A DNA stretch of 38,253 nt, taken from Chloroflexota bacterium (GTDB lineage Bacteria > Chloroflexota > Chloroflexia > Chloroflexales > Roseiflexaceae). Below are positions 16,655 to 25,141 of this stretch, piece by piece. The stretch is from NCBI GenBank assembly GCA_030550675.1, contig JAUQOW010000011.1:1-38253 (forward strand). The letters run 5' to 3'. Numbering within the stretch: position 1 is the stretch's first letter; each line of letters begins with the position of its first letter. The notes under the pieces were generated by a model. The model saw only the letters and a list, made by a program, of their open reading frames with translations. It made no database searches and had not been told where the DNA came from. The position numbers were made by a program, and so were the translations under genes.

Positions 16655-18102
16655 TCCGGCGATTATGGGTTCAGTTGGCGCTGGCGTTCGCCCTGGTCAC
16701 GACGCTGAGCATCATGGCGACGGCGCTGCTGGCGAACACGCAGGCTCGCGCCGATTTCCGCGCATTTCTGGCGCAGAGCCAGGTGCAGCAATTCAACCTG
16801 ATCCCGCGCCTTGCTGAATACTACGCAACGCATCGCAGATGGGACGGCGTCGAGACCGTTTTCGCCGACATTCGGGGGATGGGACCGCGCGGTATAGGAC
16901 CAGGCGGACCGGGGATGATGCGCGGACCGCTCGAACTGATCCTCGCCGACGCCAGCGGGCAGGTTGTCTATTCCAACGTCTCCGGGAGCGGGTCAACAGC
17001 GCGCCTCAACCGTGGGGATATGCAGCGGGCGATGCCAGTGATCGTCGACGATGCGACGGTTGGATATCTGGTGGCGCGCATGCAGCGTGAAACGGCGCTT
17101 TCCATCGCAGCGCAGCGCTTCCTCGACCAACTGAACCAGACTTTGATCCAGGCAGGGATGATCGCCGGCGCGCTTGGATTAATCCTGGGGATCGTGATTG
17201 CGCGCGGTCTGACAGCGCCGCTAGATCGCCTGGCGCATGCTGCACGGCGTCTCGCGTCCGGCGATCTGACCCAGCGCGCGCCAGTCGCCGGACCTGTCGA
17301 GGTTGCCAGCGCTGCGGAAGCCTTCAACACTATGGCTGCCAGCCTCGAAGCAGCCGAGCAGGCGCGCCGTCGGTTGCTTGCCGACATTGCGCACGAACTC
17401 CGCACGCCGCTGAGCGTCATTCAGGGCAATCTGCGCGCGCTGCTCGATGACGTGTTCCCGCTCGAAAAAGATGAGATCGCCACTATCTATGACGAAACGC
17501 TTCTACTCAGTCGTCTGGTTGCCGATCTGCGCGAATTGACGCTCGCCGAGGCTGGTCAACTGCACCTGAACCGCTCAGCCGTCGATGTGACAGCCATCGT
17601 GGCGCAGAGCGCGACGCTGTTCACCGCCCAGGCTGTCGAGAAACAGATCACGCTGCAAACGGAGTGCGACCCGGACCTGCCGCCTGCTCTGGCAGACGCT
17701 GACCGCGTTGCGCAGGCGCTCAACAACCTGCTGTCGAACGCGCTCCGTTACACGCCTGCGGGAGGAACCGTGCGCATCGTTGCGACGTGCGCGCGTCGGT
17801 CGGTCTGTCCCGCGCCAGACGCGGATATGATCTGTATCCGTGTAATTGATACCGGTCCGGGCATCGCCCCCGACGATCTGCCCCACGTCTTCGACCGATT
17901 CTGGCGCGCCGATCGCGGGCGTGCGCGGGCGCAGGGAGGCACAGGGCTGGGGCTTGCCATTGCCCGCCAACTTGTGCTGGCGCACGGCGGCGTTATGGGC
18001 GTTGAAAGCGAACCGGGCAAAGGCGCATGCTTCTGGTTCACCCTTCCTGTGGCGCGTGAACCTGTAACGTCTCAGCCGCTCGATGCATCATATTCCTGGT
18101 GA
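16651..18102 (+). CDS. Sensor histidine kinase (BaeS-like, HAMP)
   Basis: A 483-residue membrane kinase, partner of the preceding regulator. It has a membrane segment at about 7-30 and an extracytoplasmic sensor of about 140 residues containing a Gly/Pro/Met-rich loop (GPRGIGPGGPGMMRGP). A second segment lies at about 170-190, HAMP at about 190-240, and HisKA with phospho-acceptor His in DIAHELRTPLS near residue 246. The ATPase domain has N-box NNLLSNALRY, DTGPGIAPDD and GGTGLGLAIARQL. All catalytic elements are present. The Met-rich loop might sense a metal or the cell envelope, but this is a guess. Confidence 0.94.
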   Translation: MIRRLWVQLALAFALVTTLSIMATALLANTQARADFRAFLAQSQVQQFNLIPRLAEYYATHRRWDGVETVFADIRGMGPRGIGPGGPGMMRGPLELILADASGQVVYSNVSGSGSTARLNRGDMQRAMPVIVDDATVGYLVARMQRETALSIAAQRFLDQLNQTLIQAGMIAGALGLILGIVIARGLTAPLDRLAHAARRLASGDLTQRAPVAGPVEVASAAEAFNTMAASLEAAEQARRRLLADIAHELRTPLSVIQGNLRALLDDVFPLEKDEIATIYDETLLLSRLVADLRELTLAEAGQLHLNRSAVDVTAIVAQSATLFTAQAVEKQITLQTECDPDLPPALADADRVAQALNNLLSNALRYTPAGGTVRIVATCARRSVCPAPDADMICIRVIDTGPGIAPDDLPHVFDRFWRADRGRARAQGGTGLGLAIARQLVLAHGGVMGVESEPGKGACFWFTLPVAREPVTSQPLDASYSW

Positions 18103-18136
18103 AGGTTGGAACAAAGAATCATGGGAGAAGAGCGCA

Positions 18137-18478
18137 ATGTTCAACTTCTTCAGACGGCAACCCCGACCCGATGAAATCACGCCCGTCGAGGTGCAGCAGC
18201 GCCTCGCTCGCGGCGAACGTCTGTATCTGCTCGATGTACGCGAGCGCGAAGAGTATGTCGAAGCGCATATTCCCGACAGCGTGCTCATTCCGCTTGGGCA
18301 GTTGTCGCGGAAATTGAACAGCATCCCCAAAGACGCCACCATCATTGCCATCTGTCGTTCAGGCAATCGCAGCAGCGTCGCCGCCGACATGCTCCGGCGC
18401 GCCGGGTATAGCGACGTGCTCAACCTGCGCGGCGGCATCATCGCATGGGCGCGCGCAGGATTGCCGATTGTCACGTAA
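18137..18478 (+). CDS. Rhodanese-like sulfurtransferase
   Basis: A 113-residue single-domain rhodanese: LLDVREREEYVEAHIPDSVLIPL and the active-site loop CRSGNRSS with the catalytic cysteine, then GYSDVLNLRGGIIAWARAGLP. Such proteins carry sulfane sulfur or act in sulfur relay and detoxification. ATG 18137 has GGAGAAG upstream. An in-frame ATG at 18083 would overlap the kinase gene and is less likely. It may be co-transcribed with the two-component genes, 34 bases upstream. Confidence 0.88.
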   Translation: MFNFFRRQPRPDEITPVEVQQRLARGERLYLLDVREREEYVEAHIPDSVLIPLGQLSRKLNSIPKDATIIAICRSGNRSSVAADMLRRAGYSDVLNLRGGIIAWARAGLPIVT

Positions 18479-18486
18479 ATATCAAC

Positions 18487-18510
18487 CACGGAGACACAGA
18501 AGACGCAGAG
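18487..18510 (+). repeat. Octamer repeat after the rhodanese gene
   Basis: CACGGAGA, CACAGAAG, ACGCAGAG. A partly complementary sequence lies downstream (about 18552-18580), giving a long imperfect inverted repeat between two convergent genes, perhaps a two-way terminator. Related octamers are at 3966, 33889 and 35611. Confidence 0.5.
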
Positions 18511-18584
18511 AAGCTGTTTTGCTCCGTAGTCAGAACGCCTTCTCTTCCGCTCCGCGCTCTCTGCGTTCTCTATGGTTCCAGGCA

Positions 18585-20150
18585 TCAATCCGCAGGCTCC
18601 GCCGCCAGAACGCGGTAGTTCAGAAAAGGAAAGGGATTATCAATCTCCTCAATAGCGGCAAGCGTCATCTGATCCGCATCATCGAGCGAGTCGCGCGCTG
18701 CCAGCGCACACATCCGCTGGCAGCGCTCCAGGTGATCCCACGGACGGTGCGCTTCACCGGCATCGTCCCGGCTGAGCAGCAATAGCCAGTCGCTCGACTG
18801 CGCCAGCAACAATTCGCGCACTGCCTGGTTGAGCGCGCGTTCTCTGTCCCCGTGCGCGTCTGGAAAGCGTTGCGCCATTTCGACAACCAGATCCTCGGCT
18901 TCGCTGACAGCCCGACGGAGCGGCGCGCCTGCCAGCGAGTTCCAGGCGGAATGATCGCCTCCCGGACCCCATGACCCATCCCGCAACGTTACGGTCTGAC
19001 GGGGTCGGAAGGCGCGCAGATACGCCGAAGGCGTCGTCAGGGCAAACGGTCGGTGGATCAGAACAGTCTCCAGCAGCGCGCGCAGCCATGCGACGCCTTC
19101 AAACCAGCGCCGTCCCAGAACATCTGCATCAAGCGGAACCACGATCATCCCCGGACGATCATGACGATCGGCGAATGCGCGCAATTCACTCGTCGTCCAC
19201 TCCGCAAAATGAACGGCATGTTCCTGGGCGCGACGAAATGCGTGATACGGGTCGTATGGTTCAACCTGCGCGTCATTCTCGCCATTGCGCCAGATTGGAA
19301 GGTGAGAGACGCGATCCCGGCGGATCGCCAGATAGAGCGGATCACCAACGTAGCCGATGCCCGGCGACACGATCTGAAGCGACGCATCGACGGCGCGTAT
19401 CATCGCGATTAACCGGCGCGGCGTCACCCAGCGGGGGCGCAGGTGGGTCACATACGCGTCGGAGGCGACGCTCGCCGGATCAATGATGAAATAGCGCGTC
19501 CCATTCAGACGCAGCGCCTGCTCCAATCCGGCGCGAAAACCGCACTCCGGCAGCCAGATGCCGCGCGGTCGGCGACCAAGCAGGCGCGTGACCGTGAGAG
19601 TTCCCGCATCGAGTTGCGCGCGCACCGATTCCTGGCGCGCCAGAAGAGGCAGGTAGGCATGCGTCGCTGCGCCTCCCAGCGGTTCAACTGTTCCAACTGC
19701 GCACAACTCACGCATGGCTGCAACCAGATTACGTCCGTAGCGTTCGGTGAAACTGCGCAGAATACCCTGCCCCCAGTCGAGGTAGAAGCGCGCCAGATAT
19801 GCATGATGCCGCTGCCGTTGACGTTGCCAGCGGCGCAGCGCCGCTTCGCAGCGCGCCAGCCAGCGCTCCATCCAGACAATGAAATGCTTCTGAACCACAA
19901 TATCCGCCAGTTGCTCGAGCAAAATCGGCGAGTATGCCAGCGACACATATGGGCGCATGCCGCGTTCGTGCAGATCGTACAGCACGTTCAACACAGGGAT
20001 AATCGAAAATGCGATCATTTCGTGCAGCGGGTCTTCACCGTCGGGACGCCGACCGGCGGCGCGCAGATACGGCATATGCCCGGCGAGCACGAGCGCAAGA
20101 CCGCCCGCCATCGACCGGATCATCGCCCCGTTTGTGTGTCCGTTGTTCAC
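18585..20150 (-). CDS. Glycoside hydrolase family 57 protein (branching-enzyme type)
   Basis: A 521-residue GH57 enzyme. The family motifs are visible: LAGHMPYLR near the N-terminus (motif 1), WLPEC with the nucleophile glutamate near 200 (motif 3), VPLDADVLGRRWFEG near 339 with the acid aspartate (motif 4), and a helical C-terminal domain with DGSWGPGGDHSAWNS (motif 5 region). The family includes alpha-1,4-glucan branching enzymes and amylases; motif 5 and length favour branching enzyme, acting on glycogen-like glucan. The start is GTG and overlaps the preceding stop as GTGA, so its translation is coupled to the phosphotransferase-like gene. Confidence 0.88.
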   Translation of the reverse strand: MNNGHTNGAMIRSMAGGLALVLAGHMPYLRAAGRRPDGEDPLHEMIAFSIIPVLNVLYDLHERGMRPYVSLAYSPILLEQLADIVVQKHFIVWMERWLARCEAALRRWQRQRQRHHAYLARFYLDWGQGILRSFTERYGRNLVAAMRELCAVGTVEPLGGAATHAYLPLLARQESVRAQLDAGTLTVTRLLGRRPRGIWLPECGFRAGLEQALRLNGTRYFIIDPASVASDAYVTHLRPRWVTPRRLIAMIRAVDASLQIVSPGIGYVGDPLYLAIRRDRVSHLPIWRNGENDAQVEPYDPYHAFRRAQEHAVHFAEWTTSELRAFADRHDRPGMIVVPLDADVLGRRWFEGVAWLRALLETVLIHRPFALTTPSAYLRAFRPRQTVTLRDGSWGPGGDHSAWNSLAGAPLRRAVSEAEDLVVEMAQRFPDAHGDRERALNQAVRELLLAQSSDWLLLLSRDDAGEAHRPWDHLERCQRMCALAARDSLDDADQMTLAAIEEIDNPFPFLNYRVLAAEPAD

Positions 20151-21109
20151 TGCAATCCCTCCAATCGCGCCATCACCGCCGCCGGCAGACCCGAAAGCAC
20201 CGCCGAATCGCGCATCTCAAACGCATGAACGACATCGATCAGCAGACGCAGCCGATTCACGCGCGCATAGTGTTCGGCGGTCAACGCTCCTCCCATTTCG
20301 TACCCTTCCAGCACACTGTGGCGAAAGACTGGCGGATGGCGCGATGATAGCGCATATGCAAGATCAAACGCAGGATCGCCGCCAACTGGCGCCTCTGGCT
20401 GTATCAGACCTTCGAGTTGCACCGATTCGCCCACGGTAACCACCGCACGCGCCGGTTCGATCGCGCCATGCAGTACGCAAGGCTGATCGCAGGCAAGCGC
20501 CGGATGTTCGAGCGTCGCCGCACGGAGGGCTGCTGCAAGGTCTGAACCCAGCACCGCTTCCGCCTGGACGTTGAAATTCCGTTGCTCAAGCCAGCGCATC
20601 AGCGCCTCGCGCCACGTTCGCGCCGACCAGCGACCAGCCGGGGTTGGCGCGCCAAAGCCCGGCGCCTCGATCCGATGGATTCGCCGGAGCACACGCCCGA
20701 TCCGCCTGCCCGCCACGCGCGCGAGCGCCGGGTCATCGAGCGCGGCAAGCGTCAGACTGCCAGGATATGTTTCTAGCGCATATGTAAACGGAACATTGGT
20801 GCAGCTTAAGTCATACGTAATCAGACGCGGCGCTGGCAGATCGTGCGCCGCGAGCATGCGCAGGAAGAAGACCTCGTGCGCCAGGTCCGAATCGGGCGCA
20901 ATGACGAGCGCCACATGGCTGGTTGCAGTGGTGATGCGCACTTCGATGCGCCGATTCGTCGCACAAACGAGGGTTGCGCACCTCGGACGCGCCTTGAGCG
21001 GTTCGACAATCGCTGCCGCATAATCGCCAAGGCGCGCCAGAATGCGCCGCAACGCTTCCGAAAAAGCAGGATCGTCTGGATGGAGGTCCTGGTTCAGATG
21101 CGCCCACAC
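20147..21109 (-). CDS. Phosphotransferase-fold protein without catalytic residues
   Basis: This 320-residue protein has the APH/choline-kinase layout: an N-lobe with HVALVIAPDSDLAHEVFFLR, a hinge region, a helical C-lobe with RIGRVLRRIHRIEAPGFGAP, and the end motif GGDPAFDLAYAL. The catalytic loop expected as HGDLHPGNV reads HGAIEPARA near residue 212. The metal-binding motif expected as IDWE reads IQPE near 233. Both essential aspartates and the asparagine are therefore gone, so it is probably a pseudokinase that binds a ligand or partner. The GTG start has no clear Shine-Dalgarno site. It follows the amidohydrolase by 24 bases and overlaps the GH57 start. Confidence 0.7.
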   Translation of the reverse strand: MWAHLNQDLHPDDPAFSEALRRILARLGDYAAAIVEPLKARPRCATLVCATNRRIEVRITTATSHVALVIAPDSDLAHEVFFLRMLAAHDLPAPRLITYDLSCTNVPFTYALETYPGSLTLAALDDPALARVAGRRIGRVLRRIHRIEAPGFGAPTPAGRWSARTWREALMRWLEQRNFNVQAEAVLGSDLAAALRAATLEHPALACDQPCVLHGAIEPARAVVTVGESVQLEGLIQPEAPVGGDPAFDLAYALSSRHPPVFRHSVLEGYEMGGALTAEHYARVNRLRLLIDVVHAFEMRDSAVLSGLPAAVMARLEGLQ

Positions 21110-21133
21110 AGGCGCAAGATACCACGGAGTGCG

Positions 21134-22000
21134 CTATCGTGCAACTGGGGACAGACGATAGACGCGGCGGGCATTCTCAGACCAGAGTTTTCGCTGCGCT
21201 TCCGGCGACAGATCCGCTGTCAGCGTCGCCAGCGTTTCGACCCAGCGCCGATAACTGGTCGCCAGCAGCGCCACGGGCCAGTCGCCGCCGAACATCACGC
21301 GGTCCTCGCCGAACACCTCGAGTGCGTGCCGGATATACGGCGCCAGATCATCAACCGTCCAGCGCGTATGATCCGCCTCGGTCGCCACGCCGCTGATCTT
21401 GCACACGACATTCGGCAAACGAGCAAGCGTCGCAATGTGTTCGCGCCACGGGTCAAAGATGCCGTTGCGAATATCAGGCTTGGCAATGTGATCAAGAATG
21501 AACGTGACGCCAGGACACTGGCGCACCAATTCGATGACGGCTGGCAGTTGATAGTGATAGATGCAGATATCGAACGACAACCCGTACTCCGCCAGCAATT
21601 CCACGCCGCGAATAAACGACGGTCGGAGACAGTACGCCGGGTCCGGCTCGCCCTGGAGAATGCGCCGCACGCCTTTGACAATCGGACCGACGGCAACCAG
21701 CGCGTCAAGGATTGATCGCACACACTCGCCATCTTCCAGCGGCGCCCATGCCACGATCCCTTGAAGACGGGGGTCGTGCGCAGCCAGTCGCGCGATGTGC
21801 TGCGCTTCGAGCAACGCATAAGCAGGCGCGACGTCCACCTGCACATAGACCATCGCAGCAATATTTAAACCGGCGGTGTGCTCACAGAACGTCTGCACAT
21901 CATAGGCGCGATTAAGCAGATCATTGCCATCGAGCCAGGGAATGCGAAAACGCGCTGGATCCCACACATGAAGATGAGCATCAACGATTTCGTAGTCCAT
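21134..22000 (-). CDS. Amidohydrolase of the COG3618 (lactonase-like) family
   Basis: A 288-residue TIM-barrel metal hydrolase. It begins with the metal motif DAHLHVWDP, has HIAKPD near the middle and ends with the catalytic aspartate region MFGGDWPVALL. Relatives open sugar lactones (L-fucono- and L-rhamnono-lactone) or decarboxylate and hydrolyse ring compounds. I chose ATG 22000; an in-frame TTG at 22006 adds two residues. It sits 9 bases after the membrane-protein gene and 24 before the phosphotransferase-like gene, within one minus-strand operon. A sugar-lactone substrate is plausible next to a GH57 gene but unproven. Confidence 0.85.
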   Translation of the reverse strand: MDYEIVDAHLHVWDPARFRIPWLDGNDLLNRAYDVQTFCEHTAGLNIAAMVYVQVDVAPAYALLEAQHIARLAAHDPRLQGIVAWAPLEDGECVRSILDALVAVGPIVKGVRRILQGEPDPAYCLRPSFIRGVELLAEYGLSFDICIYHYQLPAVIELVRQCPGVTFILDHIAKPDIRNGIFDPWREHIATLARLPNVVCKISGVATEADHTRWTVDDLAPYIRHALEVFGEDRVMFGGDWPVALLATSYRRWVETLATLTADLSPEAQRKLWSENARRVYRLSPVAR

Positions 22001-22009
22001 GCGCAATCA

Positions 22010-22516
22010 TCACAGATGGCGTCGCTCCCACAACGGTTTCGGCGCCCCAATGCCAAAGGCTTTCCAAGCGGTCAGCAGATAGATCACCGTCACGACTTCA
22101 AGGATCAGAATACCCCACACTGACCACACAAATCCAGTCTCCACCCACGGATGAACGGCGACTGGAAGCCCTCGCACCAGCAGCCCGACGATTGAACCGC
22201 GCCACATCAGCGCCGCGCCTAAACCAGCCGCAGCCAGCGGACCTCCAATCACGTGCGACCACCATGCGCTCTGCAGCACCTCCCACAATCCCCAAAAAAA
22301 CCAGACAACCGTGAACGGCACAACGATGGCGAATGCGATCTCAACTGCCTGCATTGCCAGCGAGACCCCCAGCGCCGCTTTGTATGCGATCAGCGCCGCA
22401 GCGAGCAGCGCCAGAATAATACCACAAAGAACGCCAGCGCTGGCAAAAACCGCCAGAACAATCGGACGGGACGCGCGTGTTGATGATCCGACAACGCGGA
22501 CGCCAGTTCTGCTCAT
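22010..22516 (-). CDS. Four-helix membrane protein, unknown
   Basis: A 168-residue protein with about four hydrophobic segments (residues 20-48, 53-78, 90-115, 128-150) and a short basic C-terminus (KPLWERRHL). No family motif is recognised. It is the first gene of the operon leading to the amidohydrolase, phosphotransferase-like protein and GH57 enzyme. A promoter with consensus hexamers lies upstream (22600-22630). Confidence 0.7.
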   Translation of the reverse strand: MSRTGVRVVGSSTRASRPIVLAVFASAGVLCGIILALLAAALIAYKAALGVSLAMQAVEIAFAIVVPFTVVWFFWGLWEVLQSAWWSHVIGGPLAAAGLGAALMWRGSIVGLLVRGLPVAVHPWVETGFVWSVWGILILEVVTVIYLLTAWKAFGIGAPKPLWERRHL

Positions 22517-22599
22517 GCCACGTCCTCCCTCGCTGCTAACAGGGCGGAACCGATGGGTTGAGACGAAAGCGCAACTTGTGGTTTTGGGGTGTACGACCT

Positions 22600-22630
22600 A
22601 TTATAGCAGAGGTCAGACGCTGATTGTCAA
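22600..22630 (-). promoter_or_regulatory. Promoter of the membrane protein-GH57 operon
   Basis: On the minus strand: perfect TTGACA (22630-22625) and perfect TATAAT (22605-22600), with a long 19-base spacer. It lies about 85 bases before the first start codon. Confidence 0.6.
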
Positions 22631-22666
22631 GTTGCGATTTTGTCATCCTTATATGAGGAAACTTCC

Positions 22667-24301
22667 ATGTCAATGTCACACGCTGATCTTCCACCTGTCA
22701 CCGGCGAGCGTTTCCGTTCACGACGTTCCGTTGTCATGACCAGTCGCGGCGTGGTGGCCGCCAGTCAGCCGCTGGCGGCTCAGGCGGGCCTGCGCATGTT
22801 GCTCGCTGGCGGAAGCGCCGCCGATGCAGTTGTTGCCGCTGCCGCTGCGCTCAATGTTGTCGAACCGATGAGCACCGGCATTGGCGGCGACGCCTTTGCC
22901 CTGATATATGACGCTCAATCGCGCACGGTTCGGGCGTTGAATGGCAGCGGACGGGCGCCGGCCGCATTATCTCGTGAAACATTTCTGGCGCGAGGATTAA
23001 CCGGCATCCCGCTGACCGGCATGCTGCCGGTGACGGTTCCCGGCGCGGTTGATGCGTGGGTCGAACTGCTGGCGGCGTATGGGCGTCTGCCGCTTGCGCA
23101 GGCGCTCGCGCCCGCGATTGACTATGCTGAGAACGGTTTTCCGGTCAGTGAGATCGTTGCGCGCACCTGGAAATTGGCGGAACCAAAGCTCGCCGCCCAT
23201 CCCGACACGGCCCGCACCTACCTGCCGCAGGGACGCGCCCCGCGCGCAGGCGAACTGTTCCGCCAGCCAGGGCTGGCGCGCTCGCTGCGGTTGATCGCCG
23301 AAGGCGGACGCGACGCCTTCTACCGTGGCGCAATTGCCGCTGCGATCGCGGCAACCAGCGCACGCGACGGCGGCGTGCTGACCCTCGAAGACCTGGCGGC
23401 GCACCGCTCGACCTGGGAAACGCCGATCAGCACGACCTATCGCGGATACACCGTCTATGAATGCCCGCCGAATGGGCAGGGCATCACGGCGCTGATGGCG
23501 TTGAACATTCTCGAAGGATTCGATATGGCGGCGCTGACGCCGGCATCGCCAGAGGCGCTTCACCTTCAGATCGAAGCGTTGCGGCTGGCGTTCGCCGATG
23601 CAGCCGCATACGTCGCCGATCCGGCGCACGCGCATGTGCCGACCGACTGGCTCCTCTCCGCTGCGCATGCCGCCGAACGTCGCGCGCAGATCGACCCGCA
23701 GCGCGCGATGCCATCGGTTCGCGCCAGCCCGATGCCCGGCGGCCACGACACCGTGTACGTCGCCGCAGTTGATGCCGACGGTAATGCGGTCTCATTCATC
23801 AACAGCCTCTACATGGGATTCGGGTCGGGGGTCGTGGCAGGCGACACCGGCATCTGCCTGCAGAATCGCGGCGCCGGTTTTGTGCTCGACCCGGATCATC
23901 CGAACTGTGTGGCGCCCGGCAAACGTCCGTATCACACCATCATTCCGTGCATGGTCACGCGCGGCGACCGGCTATGGGCTTGTTTTGGCGTGATGGGCGG
24001 GTTTATGCAGCCCCAGGGGCACGTGCAGATGTTGGTGAACATGATCGACTTCGGCATGAACCCCCAGGAAGCGCTCGACGCGCCGCGCTTCGAGTTGATC
24101 GACCCCTACCTCAGCCAGGATGCAGTGGCGCTGGAGCATGACCCTGCGGTGGCGGCTGCGCTCAGGGCGCGCGGTCATCGCGTTGTGGATCGTCAGGGCA
24201 TGTTCGGCTTCGGCGGCGGGCAGATTATCGTGGTCGATGACGCTGGCGTGCGTCACGCCGGTTCCGATCCGCGCAAGGACGGATGCGCTGTGGCGTATTA
24301 G
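22667..24301 (+). CDS. ggt: Gamma-glutamyltransferase family protein
   Basis: A 544-residue Ntn-hydrolase that should cut itself into two subunits. The N-terminal part has SRGVVAASQPLAAQAG and GGSAADAVVAAAAALNVVEP..GIGGDAFAL. The predicted new N-terminal nucleophile is the threonine of GGHDTVYVAAVD near residue 361, followed by NSLYMGFGSGVV and RPYHTIIP. The family hydrolyses glutathione or gamma-glutamyl compounds, or in relatives acylates. No signal peptide is seen, so it is probably cytoplasmic. GAGGAA precedes ATG 22667; ATG 22673 is an alternative. It is divergent from the GH57 operon. Confidence 0.92.
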   Translation: MSMSHADLPPVTGERFRSRRSVVMTSRGVVAASQPLAAQAGLRMLLAGGSAADAVVAAAAALNVVEPMSTGIGGDAFALIYDAQSRTVRALNGSGRAPAALSRETFLARGLTGIPLTGMLPVTVPGAVDAWVELLAAYGRLPLAQALAPAIDYAENGFPVSEIVARTWKLAEPKLAAHPDTARTYLPQGRAPRAGELFRQPGLARSLRLIAEGGRDAFYRGAIAAAIAATSARDGGVLTLEDLAAHRSTWETPISTTYRGYTVYECPPNGQGITALMALNILEGFDMAALTPASPEALHLQIEALRLAFADAAAYVADPAHAHVPTDWLLSAAHAAERRAQIDPQRAMPSVRASPMPGGHDTVYVAAVDADGNAVSFINSLYMGFGSGVVAGDTGICLQNRGAGFVLDPDHPNCVAPGKRPYHTIIPCMVTRGDRLWACFGVMGGFMQPQGHVQMLVNMIDFGMNPQEALDAPRFELIDPYLSQDAVALEHDPAVAAALRARGHRVVDRQGMFGFGGGQIIVVDDAGVRHAGSDPRKDGCAVAY

Positions 24302-24319
24302 CGATGATATGAGTCAGCG

Positions 24320-24348
24320 TTGCACGCCGTCGCTAAGGCTGATATAAT
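24320..24348 (+). promoter_or_regulatory. Promoter of the T-box/Nudix/serS operon
   Basis: TTGCAC (24320-24325), 17-base spacer, perfect TATAAT (24343-24348). Transcription would start near 24355, just before stem I of the T-box leader. Confidence 0.75.
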
Positions 24349-24354
24349 ACCATG

Positions 24355-24616
24355 CAACGACAGTGACGGAGACGACGTAGGCGCTCATCAGCATCCAGAG
24401 AGCCGCCGGTTGGTGCGAGGCGGCTGCCGGGTGAACGCCGAATCCCCTCCTGAGTCGCATGGGAAAGGCGTGGCATTCCTGGCACGCTCGAACCATCGCC
24501 GGGTGCGCCCGTTAGCGCGCAGTGCAACGAGGTCGCGTGCGCCGGACGCGACGAATGAAGGTGGCACCACGGGGAACAAACTCCTCGTCCTTCAAGGACG
24601 TGGAGGTTTTTTATTG
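24355..24616 (+). promoter_or_regulatory. T-box riboswitch, specifier UCC (serine)
   Basis: Stem I is visible. GTGAC (24363-24367) pairs with GTCGC (24454-24458), GGAG (24368-24371) with CTCC (24447-24450), and GGCG (24380-24383) with CGCC (24436-24439). The internal loop has GTA on one side and GAA followed by UCC (24443-24445) on the other, the position of the specifier codon. Distal stem I has the conserved AGAGAG and GGTTGGTG. The T-box AAGGTGGCACCACGG is at 24558-24572; its UGGC would pair with a tRNA ending GCCA, as expected for tRNA-Ser with discriminator G. Uncharged tRNA-Ser(GGA) should stabilise the antiterminator and switch on the genes downstream, which include serS. Confidence 0.9.
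24581..24616 (+). terminator. Regulated terminator of the T-box leader
   Basis: CTCCTCGTCC, loop TTCAA, GGACGTGGAG with one mismatch, followed by TTTTTT. It begins nine bases after the T-box sequence, as expected for the competing terminator. The Nudix start codon lies just beyond. Confidence 0.85.
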
Positions 24617-24618
24617 AT

Positions 24619-25104
24619 ATGCAGCCGATCATCAATGGCGCACTGGCGCTGATCTATCGCCTGGCGCATGCCGCGCGCGGTGCGCTCTGGCATATCGCCC
24701 GTCCATCGCTTCTCGGCGTGCGCGCACTGGTGGTGCGCGACGATCAGGTGCTGCTGGTGCGGCATCGTGGCGGCGCAACGCCGTGGGGATTGCCCGGCGG
24801 CGCGGTTGATCCGCACGAACGGCTCGAAGAAGCTGCGCGCCGCGAGGTCTACGAAGAGTCTGGCGTGCCGGTGGAAGTTCAGCGCGTGCTTGGCGTCTAC
24901 GATGCCTTTCATTTCAATTATGTCAATTATATGATCGTCTTTGTCTGCAAGGCGCAGGGTGAACCGGGATCATCGCGCTCGATTGAAATCGCTGAAGCGC
25001 GTTTTTTTCCATTCAGCGACCTGCCCGACGGCATCGACCCCGGATCGCGTCGCCGGATCGATGAATATCTGGCTGGCGCGACCGGGATCTCGGCATTGTG
25101 GTGA
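24619..25104 (+). CDS. Nudix hydrolase (first of two)
   Basis: A 161-residue protein with a complete Nudix box at residues 61-83: G-x5-E-x7-REVYEESGV. The family hydrolyses nucleoside diphosphates linked to other groups. The N-terminus (about 35 residues) is an extra mildly hydrophobic, basic helix (GALALIYRLAHAARGALWHI) that might bind membrane. The ATG begins a few bases after the T-run of the T-box terminator, with GGAGG in the terminator stem upstream, so folding of the leader may also hide the ribosome site. Substrate not predictable. Confidence 0.9.
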   Translation: MQPIINGALALIYRLAHAARGALWHIARPSLLGVRALVVRDDQVLLVRHRGGATPWGLPGGAVDPHERLEEAARREVYEESGVPVEVQRVLGVYDAFHFNYVNYMIVFVCKAQGEPGSSRSIEIAEARFFPFSDLPDGIDPGSRRRIDEYLAGATGISALW

Positions 25105-25141
25105 GATCCCAAATGTTTTCCTGAACATCAACGGAGCGTCT

